Counted from the stretch's first letter, positions 29,873 to 38,614 are shown. The stretch: DNA of 64,000 nt from Variovorax paradoxus (GCF_018614875.1 NZ_JAGGNW010000002.1:558001-622000), one strand, 5' to 3'. Numbers and translations are program-made. Notes: generated by a model from the letters alone, not told the origin.

Positions 29873-30982
29873 CTACCTTCGAAGAACCAGCCAGCTGAAC
29901 GCGGCAAGCGACATCACCGAATAGATCAGCCCTGGCGCCGCCGCTGTCAGCCATGGTGACCAGTTGCTCAGGTTGCCGAGGTAGCCGAACACGTTGTTGA
30001 GCAAGAAGAAGCTGATGCCGATCATCACGCCGCCGAACACGTAGGTGGTGATGCCGGCCTGGCGGAAATGCAGGTAGGCGAAGGGCAGGGCGAGCACCAC
30101 CATCACCAGGCATGAAAGCGGATAGAAGACCTTGCGCCAGAACTGGATCTCGTAGCGCTGCGCGGTCTGGCGATTGGCCTCGAGGTGCTGGATGTAGTCG
30201 AACAGGTCGAGGGTGCCCATGCGGTCGGGCCGCAGCAGTGCCACCGACACCATTTCGCTGGTCAGCGTGGTCGGCCAGTCGAGCTGCGGCACCTTGGTGG
30301 TGACGATGCGGGCCTTGTCCGCGGAGCTGCGCGTTTCGTAGTCCTGCAGTTCGACGTCCGACAGCTGCCAATGATCGTCGAAGATGCGCGCCGAGGACGC
30401 GACGAGCTGCTTGCGCACGTAGCCGTTGGCGTCGAACTCGAAGATGCGCGCGTTCTTGAGCGAACCGTCGCGGGCGATCGACAGCACGTTGACGGCGTAG
30501 GAGACGTTCTCGCGCTTTTCCTTGAGCCATGCGCCCGTGTTGCCGACCAGCGAGTACGAGCCCTGGTAGCGGGACTTGAGCAGTTGCCCCGTGCGCTCGG
30601 ACGCCGGTGCGATGTAGTCGCCAATGGCAAAGGTGAGGAAAACGAAGCCGAGGCCCAGCAGCAGCAAGGTACGCAGGGCCCGCCATGGCCCCAGGCCGCT
30701 GGTGCGAAGAATGGTGTATTCCGAGCTTTGCGCGAGGCGCGCCATCACGAAGATGCAGCCGATCAGCACGGTGATCGGGAGCAGTTCGTAAAGGTGGCTC
30801 GGAATCAGCAAGGTCACGTAGATCAGTGCCTGCGCGGGGCCGTAGGCAAGGCTGTCGGGCTTGCCGATCGATTGCAGCTCGTCGACGAAGTCGAAGAAGA
30901 AAAACAGGCTCAGGAAGCCGAGGGTCACGAAAGCCACGGCTTTCAGTGCCTCGACATAGATCAGGCGTCGGATTGTTTTCAC
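29873..30982 (-). CDS. lptG: LPS export ABC transporter permease LptG
   Basis: LptG and LptF form the membrane part of the LptB2FG complex that extracts lipopolysaccharide from the inner membrane. The 369-residue protein has six hydrophobic segments, three at each end, around a periplasmic jellyroll domain (about 130-265). Family markers are YVEALKAVAFVTLGFL near the N-terminus and ARLAQSSEYTILRTSGLGPWRAL. The start is GTG 30982, which overlaps the lptF stop (GTGA). It runs into the cbiX-like gene after 5 bases. Confidence 0.94.
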   Translation of the reverse strand: MKTIRRLIYVEALKAVAFVTLGFLSLFFFFDFVDELQSIGKPDSLAYGPAQALIYVTLLIPSHLYELLPITVLIGCIFVMARLAQSSEYTILRTSGLGPWRALRTLLLLGLGFVFLTFAIGDYIAPASERTGQLLKSRYQGSYSLVGNTGAWLKEKRENVSYAVNVLSIARDGSLKNARIFEFDANGYVRKQLVASSARIFDDHWQLSDVELQDYETRSSADKARIVTTKVPQLDWPTTLTSEMVSVALLRPDRMGTLDLFDYIQHLEANRQTAQRYEIQFWRKVFYPLSCLVMVVLALPFAYLHFRQAGITTYVFGGVMIGISFFLLNNVFGYLGNLSNWSPWLTAAAPGLIYSVMSLAAFSWLVLRR

Positions 30983-32118
30983 GAGGTCGGGTCGATTTTC
31001 GTGGGCTGCGAAGGCGGCAGGCCACCGGCCATGACGTGCTCGGTCCTGCGCCTGCGGCCCCAATTGTTGTTGCGCAAGAACAGCCAGGCGAGGCCGATCA
31101 GCAGGACACCGCCGTGCAGCAGCAGCATGAACGAGCCCATGCCGAAGCGCCCTGAGCTGATCCAGCTCTGGCCGAGGTTGAGCATGTTGTAGTAGACGAC
31201 GAAGGCGAACAGCGCGAACAGCAGGTTGCCGCTTCGTCCCACGCGCGGGTTGACGCTCGACACCGTCAGCGCCAGCAGCACGAAGTTGATGGCCGCCAGC
31301 AGCATGCCGATGCGCCAGGCCAGTTCGCCGCGGCTGGCGTCGCCGGGCTCGCGCAGCAGCTGGAGCGTGGGCTTGGCGCGCGCGGGCGTGTTGTCCGCGG
31401 AAAAGTCGGAGGTGCCGCCGGCCCGGGTGCCATAGGTTTCGAATTCGCTGATCTTGAGCCCCTCGGTGGGCAGCAGCGGCCGCTCGAGCCGCTGCCCGTT
31501 GCTCAGCATCAGGAAGCGGTTGTTGCCGACGTTCTCGATGCGTCCGCTGCGTGCCGAGGTCGTGATCTGCAGGCCGCGCTCGATCGCCCAGATGAACACA
31601 TTGGTGGCCGTGGCGCCGTCCGGCGTGTCCTTGTCGATGAAGAACACCCGCATGCGCCCGGACGATTCCCGGAATTCACCCGGCGTGACCCGCTCGATGT
31701 CGCTGCGCCGTTCATACTGCGCCCGCATGCCGATGGTCTGAGAGTTGGCCCATGGCCAGCCCAGCAGCGCCATGACCGCGATCAGCGCCAGCACCGGCCA
31801 GGCAAAGCGGAACAGCGGCTCGACGAAATCGGCCAGGCCCCGTCCGCTGGAAAACCAGATCACCATCTCGCTGTCGCGGTACATGCGCGACAAGGTGCCG
31901 ACGATGGCGATGAACAGGCTCAGGCTCAGGATGGTCGGCATGTAACCGAGCACCGTGTACGACATCACGAGGAACACTTCGGACGGGTTCACGCTGCCCT
32001 TGGAGGCGAGCCCGAGCGTGCGGATGAGCATCATGGTCATCACGATGGTGACCAGGACCACGAGGGTCGCTCCGAAGCTGCGCGACAGCTCCTTGCGTAG
32101 GGAAGAATGGAATAACAT
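30979..32118 (-). CDS. lptF: LPS export ABC transporter permease LptF
   Basis: This 379-residue partner of LptG has the same layout of three N-terminal and three C-terminal membrane segments flanking a periplasmic domain (about 125-265). It starts MLFHSSLRKELSRSFGATLVVL, an LptF-type N-terminus. Only weak Shine-Dalgarno complementarity precedes its ATG. The start is 21 bases from the divergent pepA start, so its promoter must lie within the pepA coding region or overlap it. Confidence 0.94.
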   Translation of the reverse strand: MLFHSSLRKELSRSFGATLVVLVTIVMTMMLIRTLGLASKGSVNPSEVFLVMSYTVLGYMPTILSLSLFIAIVGTLSRMYRDSEMVIWFSSGRGLADFVEPLFRFAWPVLALIAVMALLGWPWANSQTIGMRAQYERRSDIERVTPGEFRESSGRMRVFFIDKDTPDGATATNVFIWAIERGLQITTSARSGRIENVGNNRFLMLSNGQRLERPLLPTEGLKISEFETYGTRAGGTSDFSADNTPARAKPTLQLLREPGDASRGELAWRIGMLLAAINFVLLALTVSSVNPRVGRSGNLLFALFAFVVYYNMLNLGQSWISSGRFGMGSFMLLLHGGVLLIGLAWLFLRNNNWGRRRRTEHVMAGGLPPSQPTKIDPTS

Positions 32119-32139
32119 CGTTCGAGGAAAAAAAGGATT

Positions 32140-33675
32140 ATGGACTTTCAGCTCAAGACCCTCACCGTCGCCCGTGCCGCGGCCGAAAAATCCGACGTGC
32201 TGATCGTGCTCGTCGGCAGCACCCCCCTCACCGCCAAGGACCCTCTTTCCGCGCTGATTGCCAGTGCCCGCAAGGCCGGCGACCTGCCCGACAAGGCCGG
32301 CAAGCTGCTTGCGCTCTACCATCCGGACGAGGTGGCGGCGTCGCGCCTGGTGCTTGCCGCCATCGGGGACGGAAAGCCCGCATCGGTGCGCAGCGGCGTC
32401 ATTGCGGCGATCAATGCGGCCAAGGCCCATGGTCCGGGGCGGGTGGCCCTGGTGTTCGCACACGAGGCAGATGGCAAGGCGGTGGCCTGCGCAGTGGCCG
32501 CGGCAGCCGATGCCAGCTACGTCTACACCACCTCCAAGTCGAAAGCCTCGAACGGCGAGGGGGGGCGCAGCATCCGCCACCTGACGCTCGGCGTGGCCGA
32601 TGCGGCGGCGGTGGGCAAGGCCTTCGACGAAGCCCGTGCCACTGTATCCGGCATCGAGCTCGCCAAGGAGTGGGGCAACCGGCCCGGCAATTACTGCACG
32701 CCCAACCTGCTGGCCGAAGCGGCCAAGGAGCTCGGCAAGCTGCCCCGCATCAAATGCGAGGTGTTGGGCCCCAAGGAAGTGCACAAGCTCGGCATGGGTT
32801 CGTTCGCGGCGGTGGCGCAAGGCTCGGCCGAGCCGCTGCGTTTCATCGTGCTGCGCTATCAGGGCGGGCCCAAGGACCAGGCGCCCGTGGTGCTGGTCGG
32901 CAAGGGCATCACCTTCGACACCGGCGGCGTCTCGCTCAAGCCGGCGGCCGAAATGGACGAAATGAAATTCGACATGTGCGGCGCGGCCAGCGTGCTCGGC
33001 ACCTTCCGCGCGCTGGGCGAAATCCAGCCGGCCATCAATGTGGTGGGCCTCGTGCCCTCGTGCGAGAACATGAACGACGGCCGCGCGATCAAGCCCGGCG
33101 ACGTGGTGACCAGCATGAGCGGCCAGACCATCGAAGTGCTCAATACGGATGCCGAGGGGCGGCTCATCCTGTGCGACGCGCTCACCTATGCCAAGCGTTT
33201 CGAACCCGCGGCCGTGATCGACATCGCCACGCTCACCGGCGCCTGCGTGGTGGCGCTGGGCGGCGTGCGCAGCGGCCTGTTCACGAGCGACGATTCGCTG
33301 GCCGACGCGCTCCAGGCGGCCGGAGAAGAATCGCAGGACCGCTGCTGGCGCCTGCCACTCGACGACGAATACGCCGAAGGCCTGAAGAGCAACTTCGCCG
33401 ATGTCGCCAACGTGGCCGGCCGTGCTGGCGGCGCCATCACCGCGGCCAAGTTCCTGCAGCGCTTCGCCGGCGATTTCGCCTGGGCGCACCTGGACATCGC
33501 GGGCACGGCCTGGAAGAGCGGGGCGGCCAAGGGCTCGACCGGGCGGCCGGTCGGCCTGCTGGTCTCCTATCTGATGGAACGCACGCGACGCGCTGCGGCC
33601 CATGCGGCATCGCCGAAGAAGGCGGCGCGCAAGCAGCCCGGCACGCCCGCACGCAAGGCCCGGTCCGCACAGTGA
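32140..33675 (+). CDS. pepA: Leucyl aminopeptidase (M17, PepA)
   Basis: PepA is a two-metal cytosolic aminopeptidase; in E. coli it also binds DNA in Xer recombination and carAB control. The 511-residue protein has an N-terminal macro-like domain and a C-terminal catalytic domain with the signature NTDAEGRL (335-342), LVGKGITFDTGG (catalytic Lys and metal Asp) and MKFDMCGAASVLG. A basic Ala/Lys/Arg-rich tail (about 480-511) extends past the usual end. GGAAAAAAAGG precedes the ATG. The stop overlaps the holC start. Confidence 0.95.
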   Translation: MDFQLKTLTVARAAAEKSDVLIVLVGSTPLTAKDPLSALIASARKAGDLPDKAGKLLALYHPDEVAASRLVLAAIGDGKPASVRSGVIAAINAAKAHGPGRVALVFAHEADGKAVACAVAAAADASYVYTTSKSKASNGEGGRSIRHLTLGVADAAAVGKAFDEARATVSGIELAKEWGNRPGNYCTPNLLAEAAKELGKLPRIKCEVLGPKEVHKLGMGSFAAVAQGSAEPLRFIVLRYQGGPKDQAPVVLVGKGITFDTGGVSLKPAAEMDEMKFDMCGAASVLGTFRALGEIQPAINVVGLVPSCENMNDGRAIKPGDVVTSMSGQTIEVLNTDAEGRLILCDALTYAKRFEPAAVIDIATLTGACVVALGGVRSGLFTSDDSLADALQAAGEESQDRCWRLPLDDEYAEGLKSNFADVANVAGRAGGAITAAKFLQRFAGDFAWAHLDIAGTAWKSGAAKGSTGRPVGLLVSYLMERTRRAAAHAASPKKAARKQPGTPARKARSAQ

Positions 33676-34115
33676 CGGAAATCGGCTTTCACTTCAACCT
33701 GCCGGACAAGGCGAACTACGCCTGCCGGCTGGTCCGCAAAGCCGTCAGCGCGCGCGGATTGCGGGTGGTCGTGGTGGGCGAGCCGCAGATGCTGGAGGCG
33801 ATCGACGCCGCGCTGTGGCAGCTCTCGCCCTGCGATTTCATCGCGCATTGCCGCAGCGATGCACAGCCCCACCTGGTGACCCGCTCACCGGTCATTCTTT
33901 GCGCCGAGGGCGCGGATGCCGCAGCGCTTGCGCACCGGGAGATGCTGGTGAATCTCGGGCTCACGGTGCCCGTCGGCTTCGAGCGTTTCGAGCGCCTGAT
34001 CGACATCGTGAGCCACGAGCCCGACGACCGGCAGATCGGCCGCTCGCGCTGGCGCCACTATGCCGACCGCGGCTATTCCATCCAGCCGCACGACTTTGCA
34101 AGGAGCGCCTCCTGA
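33672..34115 (+). CDS. holC: DNA polymerase III chi subunit
   Basis: The chi subunit links the clamp loader to single-strand binding protein. The 147-residue product starts at GTG 33672, overlapping the pepA stop (GTGA), and has the HolC features IGFHFNLPDKANYACRLVRKA, a WQLSPCDFIAHC segment and RYSxPHDFARS-like C-terminus (RGYSIQPHDFARSAS). The pepA-holC order is common in proteobacteria. Confidence 0.92.
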   Translation: MTEIGFHFNLPDKANYACRLVRKAVSARGLRVVVVGEPQMLEAIDAALWQLSPCDFIAHCRSDAQPHLVTRSPVILCAEGADAAALAHREMLVNLGLTVPVGFERFERLIDIVSHEPDDRQIGRSRWRHYADRGYSIQPHDFARSAS

Positions 34116-34522
34116 TGGCCAGCACGCTGCGTACGCCGCCCCGGTTCGTTCCCACCCTGACCACGGTGCTCGACTTGCCGGCCGAGCCTCCGGGCACCGC
34201 CGAGGCGTCAAAACCCGCCAGCACTCCGGCACCGGCGGTCGACCCCGCCGAAGCGGTTGCATTGCCTCCGGCAGAACAGCGGTCCGAAGACGAAATCGTC
34301 CGGCTCGAAGAGCAGCTTCTGCACCGCGTGCTGCAGCGCGTCGACCTGTCGTTGGAAGAGCGCCTGAGCGACACAGTCTCCGCTGCCGTGCAGCAGCAAC
34401 TCGATGCGATGGTGCCTCGGCTGCGCGAAGAAATCGAGGCTGTGCTGCGTGCCTTGGTGATCGAGGCAATGGCCGCCGAGCTCTCGGAAAACACAGGGTC
34501 TACGCCAGCTTCAGGAGCGTGA
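34115..34522 (+). CDS. Hypothetical protein, coupled to holC
   Basis: The 135-residue product starts at ATG 34115, overlapping the holC stop (TGATG), with AAGGAG about 10 bases upstream. The N-terminal half is Pro/Ala-rich and probably disordered; the C-terminal half (about 55-125) is acidic, helical and probably coiled (DEIVRLEEQLLHRVLQRVDLSLEERL). It has no signal peptide and no membrane segment. Its coupling to holC suggests a conserved small gene of this family, but I do not recognise it. Confidence 0.75.
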   Translation: MASTLRTPPRFVPTLTTVLDLPAEPPGTAEASKPASTPAPAVDPAEAVALPPAEQRSEDEIVRLEEQLLHRVLQRVDLSLEERLSDTVSAAVQQQLDAMVPRLREEIEAVLRALVIEAMAAELSENTGSTPASGA

Positions 34523-34660
34523 GGCTTCAGCTAAACTGCGCGCCAGGTCGGGAGGCGTGAGGGTGCCGCTGGTCTGCGGCGCGAAACTTGCGAGGTCTGC
34601 GCGCCCGGATCACACGACCGGTTTTTTGGTTTTTTATTCATCCATGTTCTGGAGGTTCTC

Positions 34661-35866
34661 ATGCAATTGAAATGGACTGCGGTCGCATTGGCTGCAATCA
34701 CGCTCGTGGCTTGCGGCAAAAAAGAAGAAGCTGCTGCACCGGCCACCCCGGCGCCCACGGCAGCGGCCCCGGCACCTGCAGCACCTCCGGCAGACGCATT
34801 GATCGTCAAGATCGGCCATGTTGGCCCCACGAGTGGTGCCATTGCCCACCTCGGCAAGGACAACGAGCTCGGCGCCAAGATGGCCATCGAAGACCTCAAT
34901 GCCAAGGGCCTCAAGATCGGCGACAAGGTTGCCAAGTTCGAACTGCTGGCCGAAGACGACGCCGGCGATCCGAAGCAAGGTACCGCAGTGGCCCAGAAGC
35001 TGGTCGACAGCAAGGTCAACGGCATCGTCGGCCACCTGAATTCGGGCACCACCATCCCCGCCTCCAAGCTCTACAGCGACGCTGGCATTCCGCAGGTCTC
35101 GCCGTCGGCAACCAACCCCAAGTACACGCGTCAGGGCTTCAAGACCACGTTCCGCGTGGTGGCCGACGACACGCAGCTCGGCGGTACGCTGGGCAAGTAC
35201 GCCGTCGAAACACTCAAGGGCAAGAACATTGCCGTGATCGACGACCGCACGGCCTATGGCCAGGGCGTTGCCGAAGAGTTCGAGAAGGCGGCCAAGGCTG
35301 CTGGTGGAACCATCGTCGGCCACGAATTCACGACCGACAAGTCCACCGACTTCAACGCCATCCTGACCAAGCTCAAGTCTGCCAAGCCCGACGTGCTGTT
35401 CTTCGGCGGCATGGACGCCGTTGGCGGCCCGATGCTCAAGCAGGTCAAGCAGCTCGGCCTGAACGTCAAGTTCATGGGCGGCGACGGCCTGTGCACCGGC
35501 GAACTGCCCAAGCTGGCTGGCGATGCCATCGGCGAAGAGATGGTGGTCTGCGCCGAAGCCGGCGGTGTCGACGGCGACTTCAAGCAGCCGCTGGAAGACT
35601 TCAAGGCCAGGTTCAAGACCAAGAATGGCGTCGAAGTGCAGATCTATGCACCGTACGTCTACGACGCGGTCAACGTTCTGGCCGAAGCCATGGTCAAGGC
35701 CGGTTCTTCCGACCCTGAAAAGTACCTGCCCGAAGTCGGCAAGGTGCAGTACAAGGGCGTGACCGGCCCGATCGCCTTCGACGAAAAGGGCGACATCAAG
35801 AACGGCGCGCTGACGCTCTTCACCTACAAGGGTGGCGTGCGTACGCAGATTGCCGTGGTTCGCTGA
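34661..35866 (+). CDS. Branched-chain amino acid ABC transporter substrate-binding lipoprotein (LivK-like)
   Basis: This 401-residue periplasmic binding protein has a lipoprotein signal with lipobox LVAC (C18), a Pro/Ala-rich linker (about 25-45) and a type I periplasmic binding fold: KIGHVGPTSGAIAHLGKDNELGAKMAIEDLNAKG, VNGIVGHLNSGTTIPASKLY and VSPSATNPKYTRQGFKTTFR. These are typical of LivK/LivJ-type receptors for leucine, isoleucine, valine or related amides. No permease or ATPase gene is adjacent, so it is an orphan receptor here. The 138-base upstream gap holds its promoter region and ATGTTCTGGAGG before the ATG. Confidence 0.9.
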   Translation: MQLKWTAVALAAITLVACGKKEEAAAPATPAPTAAAPAPAAPPADALIVKIGHVGPTSGAIAHLGKDNELGAKMAIEDLNAKGLKIGDKVAKFELLAEDDAGDPKQGTAVAQKLVDSKVNGIVGHLNSGTTIPASKLYSDAGIPQVSPSATNPKYTRQGFKTTFRVVADDTQLGGTLGKYAVETLKGKNIAVIDDRTAYGQGVAEEFEKAAKAAGGTIVGHEFTTDKSTDFNAILTKLKSAKPDVLFFGGMDAVGGPMLKQVKQLGLNVKFMGGDGLCTGELPKLAGDAIGEEMVVCAEAGGVDGDFKQPLEDFKARFKTKNGVEVQIYAPYVYDAVNVLAEAMVKAGSSDPEKYLPEVGKVQYKGVTGPIAFDEKGDIKNGALTLFTYKGGVRTQIAVVR

Positions 35867-35905
35867 TCGGCGGACGGCTGCGCGCCGCAAGCGCGCAAAA
35901 GAGAA

Positions 35906-35930
35906 AAAGGGCCTTCGGGCTCTTTTTTTT
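35906..35930. terminator. Bidirectional intrinsic terminator
   Basis: AGGGCC-TTCG-GGCTCT stem-loop followed by eight T on the plus strand and by TTTTT on the minus strand. It separates the convergent LivK-like and receiver-domain genes. Confidence 0.85.
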
Positions 35931-35951
35931 GCGCCTGCTGGCAGCCCGCCG

Positions 35952-36344
35952 TCAGGCCAGCGCGGAGAACCCTGAAGGCCGGTCGGTGTTGCAGTATTCG
36001 ATGAAGGCGTCGAGGTCCCGCGACTTGTCGAATACCGCATCGGCGCCCAGCGCTTCGCAGCGTGCGCGGATGTCGGCCGTGACGTAGTTGCTCAGCACCA
36101 CGACACGCTGGCCCGGGCCGCGGGCCTTGCAACCCGAGAGCACGCCCAGGCCGGAACCTTCCTTCAGGAACAGGTCGACGATGAGCAGCTGCCAGTCATG
36201 GGGATGGACGGCGAGCCAGGCAAGCGCATCCGTTTCGGTTTCGGCAAAGCCGACGACCTGACCATTGACCAAATCTTCAAGGGCCGGGACCAGGTTGTCC
36301 CTGATGGTCTTGTTGTCCTCGACGAGGAACGTGATGAGGGCCAT
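35952..36344 (-). CDS. Stand-alone response regulator receiver protein
   Basis: The 130-residue protein is a CheY-like receiver domain with nothing attached. The acidic pocket is E9-D10 (LVEDN), the phospho-acceptor is D57 (LLIVDLFLKEGSGLG), the switch Ser is S85 (VVVLSNY) and the conserved lysine is K107 (VFDKSRDLDAF). The short C-terminal tail adds no output domain. No histidine kinase gene is in the window, so its partner is unknown. It is bounded on the right by a 99-base gap to a coiled-coil gene on the same strand. Confidence 0.85.
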   Translation of the reverse strand: MALITFLVEDNKTIRDNLVPALEDLVNGQVVGFAETETDALAWLAVHPHDWQLLIVDLFLKEGSGLGVLSGCKARGPGQRVVVLSNYVTADIRARCEALGADAVFDKSRDLDAFIEYCNTDRPSGFSALA

Positions 36345-36443
36345 GCCGTGGTTTTGTTCTGAGAACCAATAGCGTAGCGTGCCGGACGCGGCCGCGGCGT
36401 AGGAGAAGGGATACGGACAACGGCTTCCGGCGCGACGCCCCGC

Positions 36444-36803
36444 TCAGTTCCTGTTGTCGGAGGCGCGGATCCTTGCCTTGAGCTCTTCCGCCAGCGCCTG
36501 GCTTTCGTCGCGCTCGGCGGTCGCCTCGAGACGCTTCTCGATTTCCTCGCTCAGCGCCGCGTTGACCTCGGCCAGCTTCTCGGCCGACTTGGCGAGCTTC
36601 TCCTCGAGCTGGCCCGTTTGCTCGATGGCCTGCGCCACTTCGCCAACCTGCACTTCGTCAGGGAGCTCCTGTCCGAGAACCGTGTTCACGACCGCGAGGT
36701 TGTCCGAGGCCCGCTGCACATCGGCGGCCACTTCTTCGCTCTTCTTCAGCGTCTTGTCGAGCGATGTCTTGCCACGCGGCACGATTTGGGGTTGTCCAGC
36801 CAT
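36444..36803 (-). CDS. Hypothetical coiled-coil protein
   Basis: The 119-residue acidic protein is nearly all helix and probably a coiled coil (about 18-115), with repeats such as AIEQTGQLEEKLAKSAEKLAEVNAALSEEIEKRLEAT. There is no signal peptide or membrane segment. AAGGAG lies 7 bases before the ATG at 36803; the frame continues upstream without a better start. The family is not recognised. The sequence repeats the word AEVNAALSEE/AVVNTVLGQE, suggesting an internal duplication of about 40 residues. Confidence 0.7.
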   Translation of the reverse strand: MAGQPQIVPRGKTSLDKTLKKSEEVAADVQRASDNLAVVNTVLGQELPDEVQVGEVAQAIEQTGQLEEKLAKSAEKLAEVNAALSEEIEKRLEATAERDESQALAEELKARIRASDNRN

Positions 36804-36887
36804 CGAGGCTCCTTTTGCAGGCTTGAAAGTAAAACCTTTGGATCGTACCGCCAGTCGAACGGGACGGGGCGCGATCCCCCGGTTGTT

Positions 36888-36909
36888 GCAAGGCAACGTA
36901 ATGCCTTGC
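36888..36909. repeat. Perfect 8-bp inverted repeat upstream of the coiled-coil gene
   Basis: GCAAGGCA (36888-36895), ACGTAA, TGCCTTGC (36902-36909). It lies in the 314-base gap between the coiled-coil gene and tRNA-Ser, about 85 bases upstream of the former, where an operator could sit. The rest of this gap holds only the tRNA-Ser terminator near 37030-37061. Confidence 0.4.
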
Positions 36910-37029
36910 GCACCAGATGACAAAAATCAGGGCGTTATCGACCCAGCACAACGATCGGCACGTCAACTTGATCCGTAAAACGTGCACTACTTCACGAATT
37001 GCGCGCATGCACTGGCAATGGCAACAAAA

Positions 37030-37061
37030 AACCCATCAGGCATTTCTGCGTTGATGGGTTT
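37030..37061 (-). terminator. Intrinsic terminator downstream of tRNA-Ser
   Basis: AAACCCATCA and TGATGGGTTT form a 10-bp stem around a 12-base loop; on the minus strand the right arm is followed by a T run (TTTTTTG). It ends the tRNA-Ser transcript 57 bases past the tRNA. Confidence 0.8.
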
Positions 37062-37117
37062 GATGTGGGGTGAACATGCCGATGGGTTGGAAACCCGCAT
37101 GAAACCTGTTACTTCTC

Positions 37118-37208
37118 TGGCGGAGCAGGCGGGATTCGAACCCGCGGAGGGCTATTAACCCTCACACGCTTTCCAGGCGTGCGACTTAAACCGCTCATCC
37201 ACCGCTCC
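37118..37208 (-). tRNA. tRNA-Ser (anticodon GGA)
   Basis: The 91-base class II tRNA has acceptor strands GGAGCGG and CTGCTCC with encoded CCA (37118-37120 on the plus strand reads TGG). The anticodon loop is CTGGAAA with anticodon GGA, the long variable arm is GAGGGTTAATAGCCCTC-like, and the T arm is GCGGGTTCGAATCCCGC. Confidence 0.97.
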
Positions 37209-37218
37209 TGAGCCTTCG

Positions 37219-37224
37219 ATTGTA
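37219..37224 (-). promoter_or_regulatory. -10 box of tRNA-Ser
   Basis: TACAAT on the minus strand ends 10 bases before the tRNA 5' end and 9 bases after the qmcA stop, so tRNA-Ser likely has its own promoter. No clear -35 box was found. Confidence 0.5.
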
Positions 37225-37232
37225 GCAGTCGC

Positions 37233-38162
37233 TCAGGCCGGATTTTGCGGCTTGCCGGCTTGAACCATGCGCATGGCGGAAGCGATGAGCGCCGCCGTTT
37301 CGGTCATGTTGCTGGGCACGATCAGCGTGGTCTTGGAATCGGCTGCGACCTTGCCATAGGCATCGACGGCGCGTTCGGCCACCTTGAGCTGCACGGCCTG
37401 CTGACCGCCGGGCTTCTCGATGGCCGCTGCCACGCGCTCGATGGCGTCTGCCGTCGCGGTGGCCACGGCGGTGATGGCGGCGGCCTCACCCTGGGCGTTG
37501 TTGATCTGGGCCTGCTTCTCGCCTTCGGAGCGGGCGATGAAGGCCTCGCGCTCGCCAGTGGCGATGTTGATCTGTTCCTGGCGGCGGCCTTCCGATGCGG
37601 CGATGAGTGCGCGCTTGCCGCGCTCGGCGGTGATCTGCGCCTGCATGGCCAGCAGGATTTCCTTGGGCGGCGTCAGGTCCTTGATTTCGTAGCGCAGCAC
37701 CTTCACGCCCCAGTTGAGTGCCGCCTCGTCGATCGCCGCGACCACCTGCGCATTGATGACGTCGCGTTCCTCGAAGGTCTTGTCGAGCTCGAGCTTGCCG
37801 ATCACGCTGCGCAGCGACGTTTGTGCCAGCTGAGTCACGGCGACGATGTAGTTCGACGAACCGTAGCTCGCGCGCATCGGGTCGGTCACCTGGAAATACA
37901 GGATGCCGTCGACCTGCAGCTGGGTGTTGTCCCGCGTGATGCAGATCTGGCTCGGCACGTCGAGCGGAATTTCCTTCAGGCTGTGCTTGTAAGCGACCCG
38001 GTCGATGAACGGGATCAGGAAATTGGGGCCGGGCGTCATGGTGCCGTGGTACTTGCCCAGGCGCTCGCGCACCCATGCGTTCTGCTGCGGCACGAACTTG
38101 ACCGACTGGCTGATGAAGATGATCGCGATGACCAAAATGATGATGGGTACCGAGAATTCCAT
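37233..38162 (-). CDS. SPFH/Band 7 membrane protease-associated protein (QmcA/stomatin-like)
   Basis: The 309-residue protein has one N-terminal membrane anchor (VPIIILVIAIIFISQSVKFV), a Band 7 domain (about 20-200, with VPQQNAWVRERLGKYHGTMTPG and VPSQICITRDNTQLQVDGILYFQ) and a helical C-terminal region with an AARAEGEKQAQINNAQGEAAAI-type coiled segment. QmcA/stomatin proteins form large oligomeric membrane cages and pair with NfeD proteins. It is directly downstream of the NfeD-like gene (26 bases). Confidence 0.92.
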   Translation of the reverse strand: MEFSVPIIILVIAIIFISQSVKFVPQQNAWVRERLGKYHGTMTPGPNFLIPFIDRVAYKHSLKEIPLDVPSQICITRDNTQLQVDGILYFQVTDPMRASYGSSNYIVAVTQLAQTSLRSVIGKLELDKTFEERDVINAQVVAAIDEAALNWGVKVLRYEIKDLTPPKEILLAMQAQITAERGKRALIAASEGRRQEQINIATGEREAFIARSEGEKQAQINNAQGEAAAITAVATATADAIERVAAAIEKPGGQQAVQLKVAERAVDAYGKVAADSKTTLIVPSNMTETAALIASAMRMVQAGKPQNPA

Positions 38163-38188
38163 GGTGTTCTTCCTCTTTCAGGTTCTGA

Positions 38189-38614
38189 CTAGATCTTGTC
38201 GACGACGAGGCGGCTGCCGATGACCTCGACCACGCGGTGCTCGCCAGCCGTCGGGGTGCGGCCGGCGCGCTGAACCACGGCCCACTGGGCGCCGCGATAG
38301 CGCACGGTGGCGGTGCCGTCGGGGTTCCATGCCTCCACGTGGATGGTTTCGCCAATGTCCAGATTGACGTCGCGGTTGGCCTCGGTTGCGGGCGGGGCGG
38401 GGCGTCGGCGCTGCACGGCATACCAGACCAGCACCGCACCCACGCCAACCACGGCCGCCACGACCAGCTGCGCGACGGTGCCCGCGCCCAGGTGCGCGGC
38501 AATGGCCGCCGCTGCGAAGCCCGTTGCCAGCAGCAACAGGTAAACCGTGCCGGAAAGCAGCTCCAGCACGATGGCGGCCCCCGCTATCAGCCACCAGATG
38601 GTGGAATTCGCCAT
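38189..38614 (-). CDS. NfeD-like membrane protein
   Basis: The 141-residue protein has three or so hydrophobic segments (about 4-26, 28-46, 49-70) and a C-terminal OB-fold domain (about 90-141, IGETIHVEAWNPDGTATVRYRGAQWAVV). This is the short NfeD1b form lacking a protease domain, which accompanies stomatin-like proteins. AGAGGAG precedes the ATG at 38614; the frame to 38644 has no better start. It forms an operon with the Band 7 gene. Confidence 0.88.
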   Translation of the reverse strand: MANSTIWWLIAGAAIVLELLSGTVYLLLLATGFAAAAIAAHLGAGTVAQLVVAAVVGVGAVLVWYAVQRRRPAPPATEANRDVNLDIGETIHVEAWNPDGTATVRYRGAQWAVVQRAGRTPTAGEHRVVEVIGSRLVVDKI

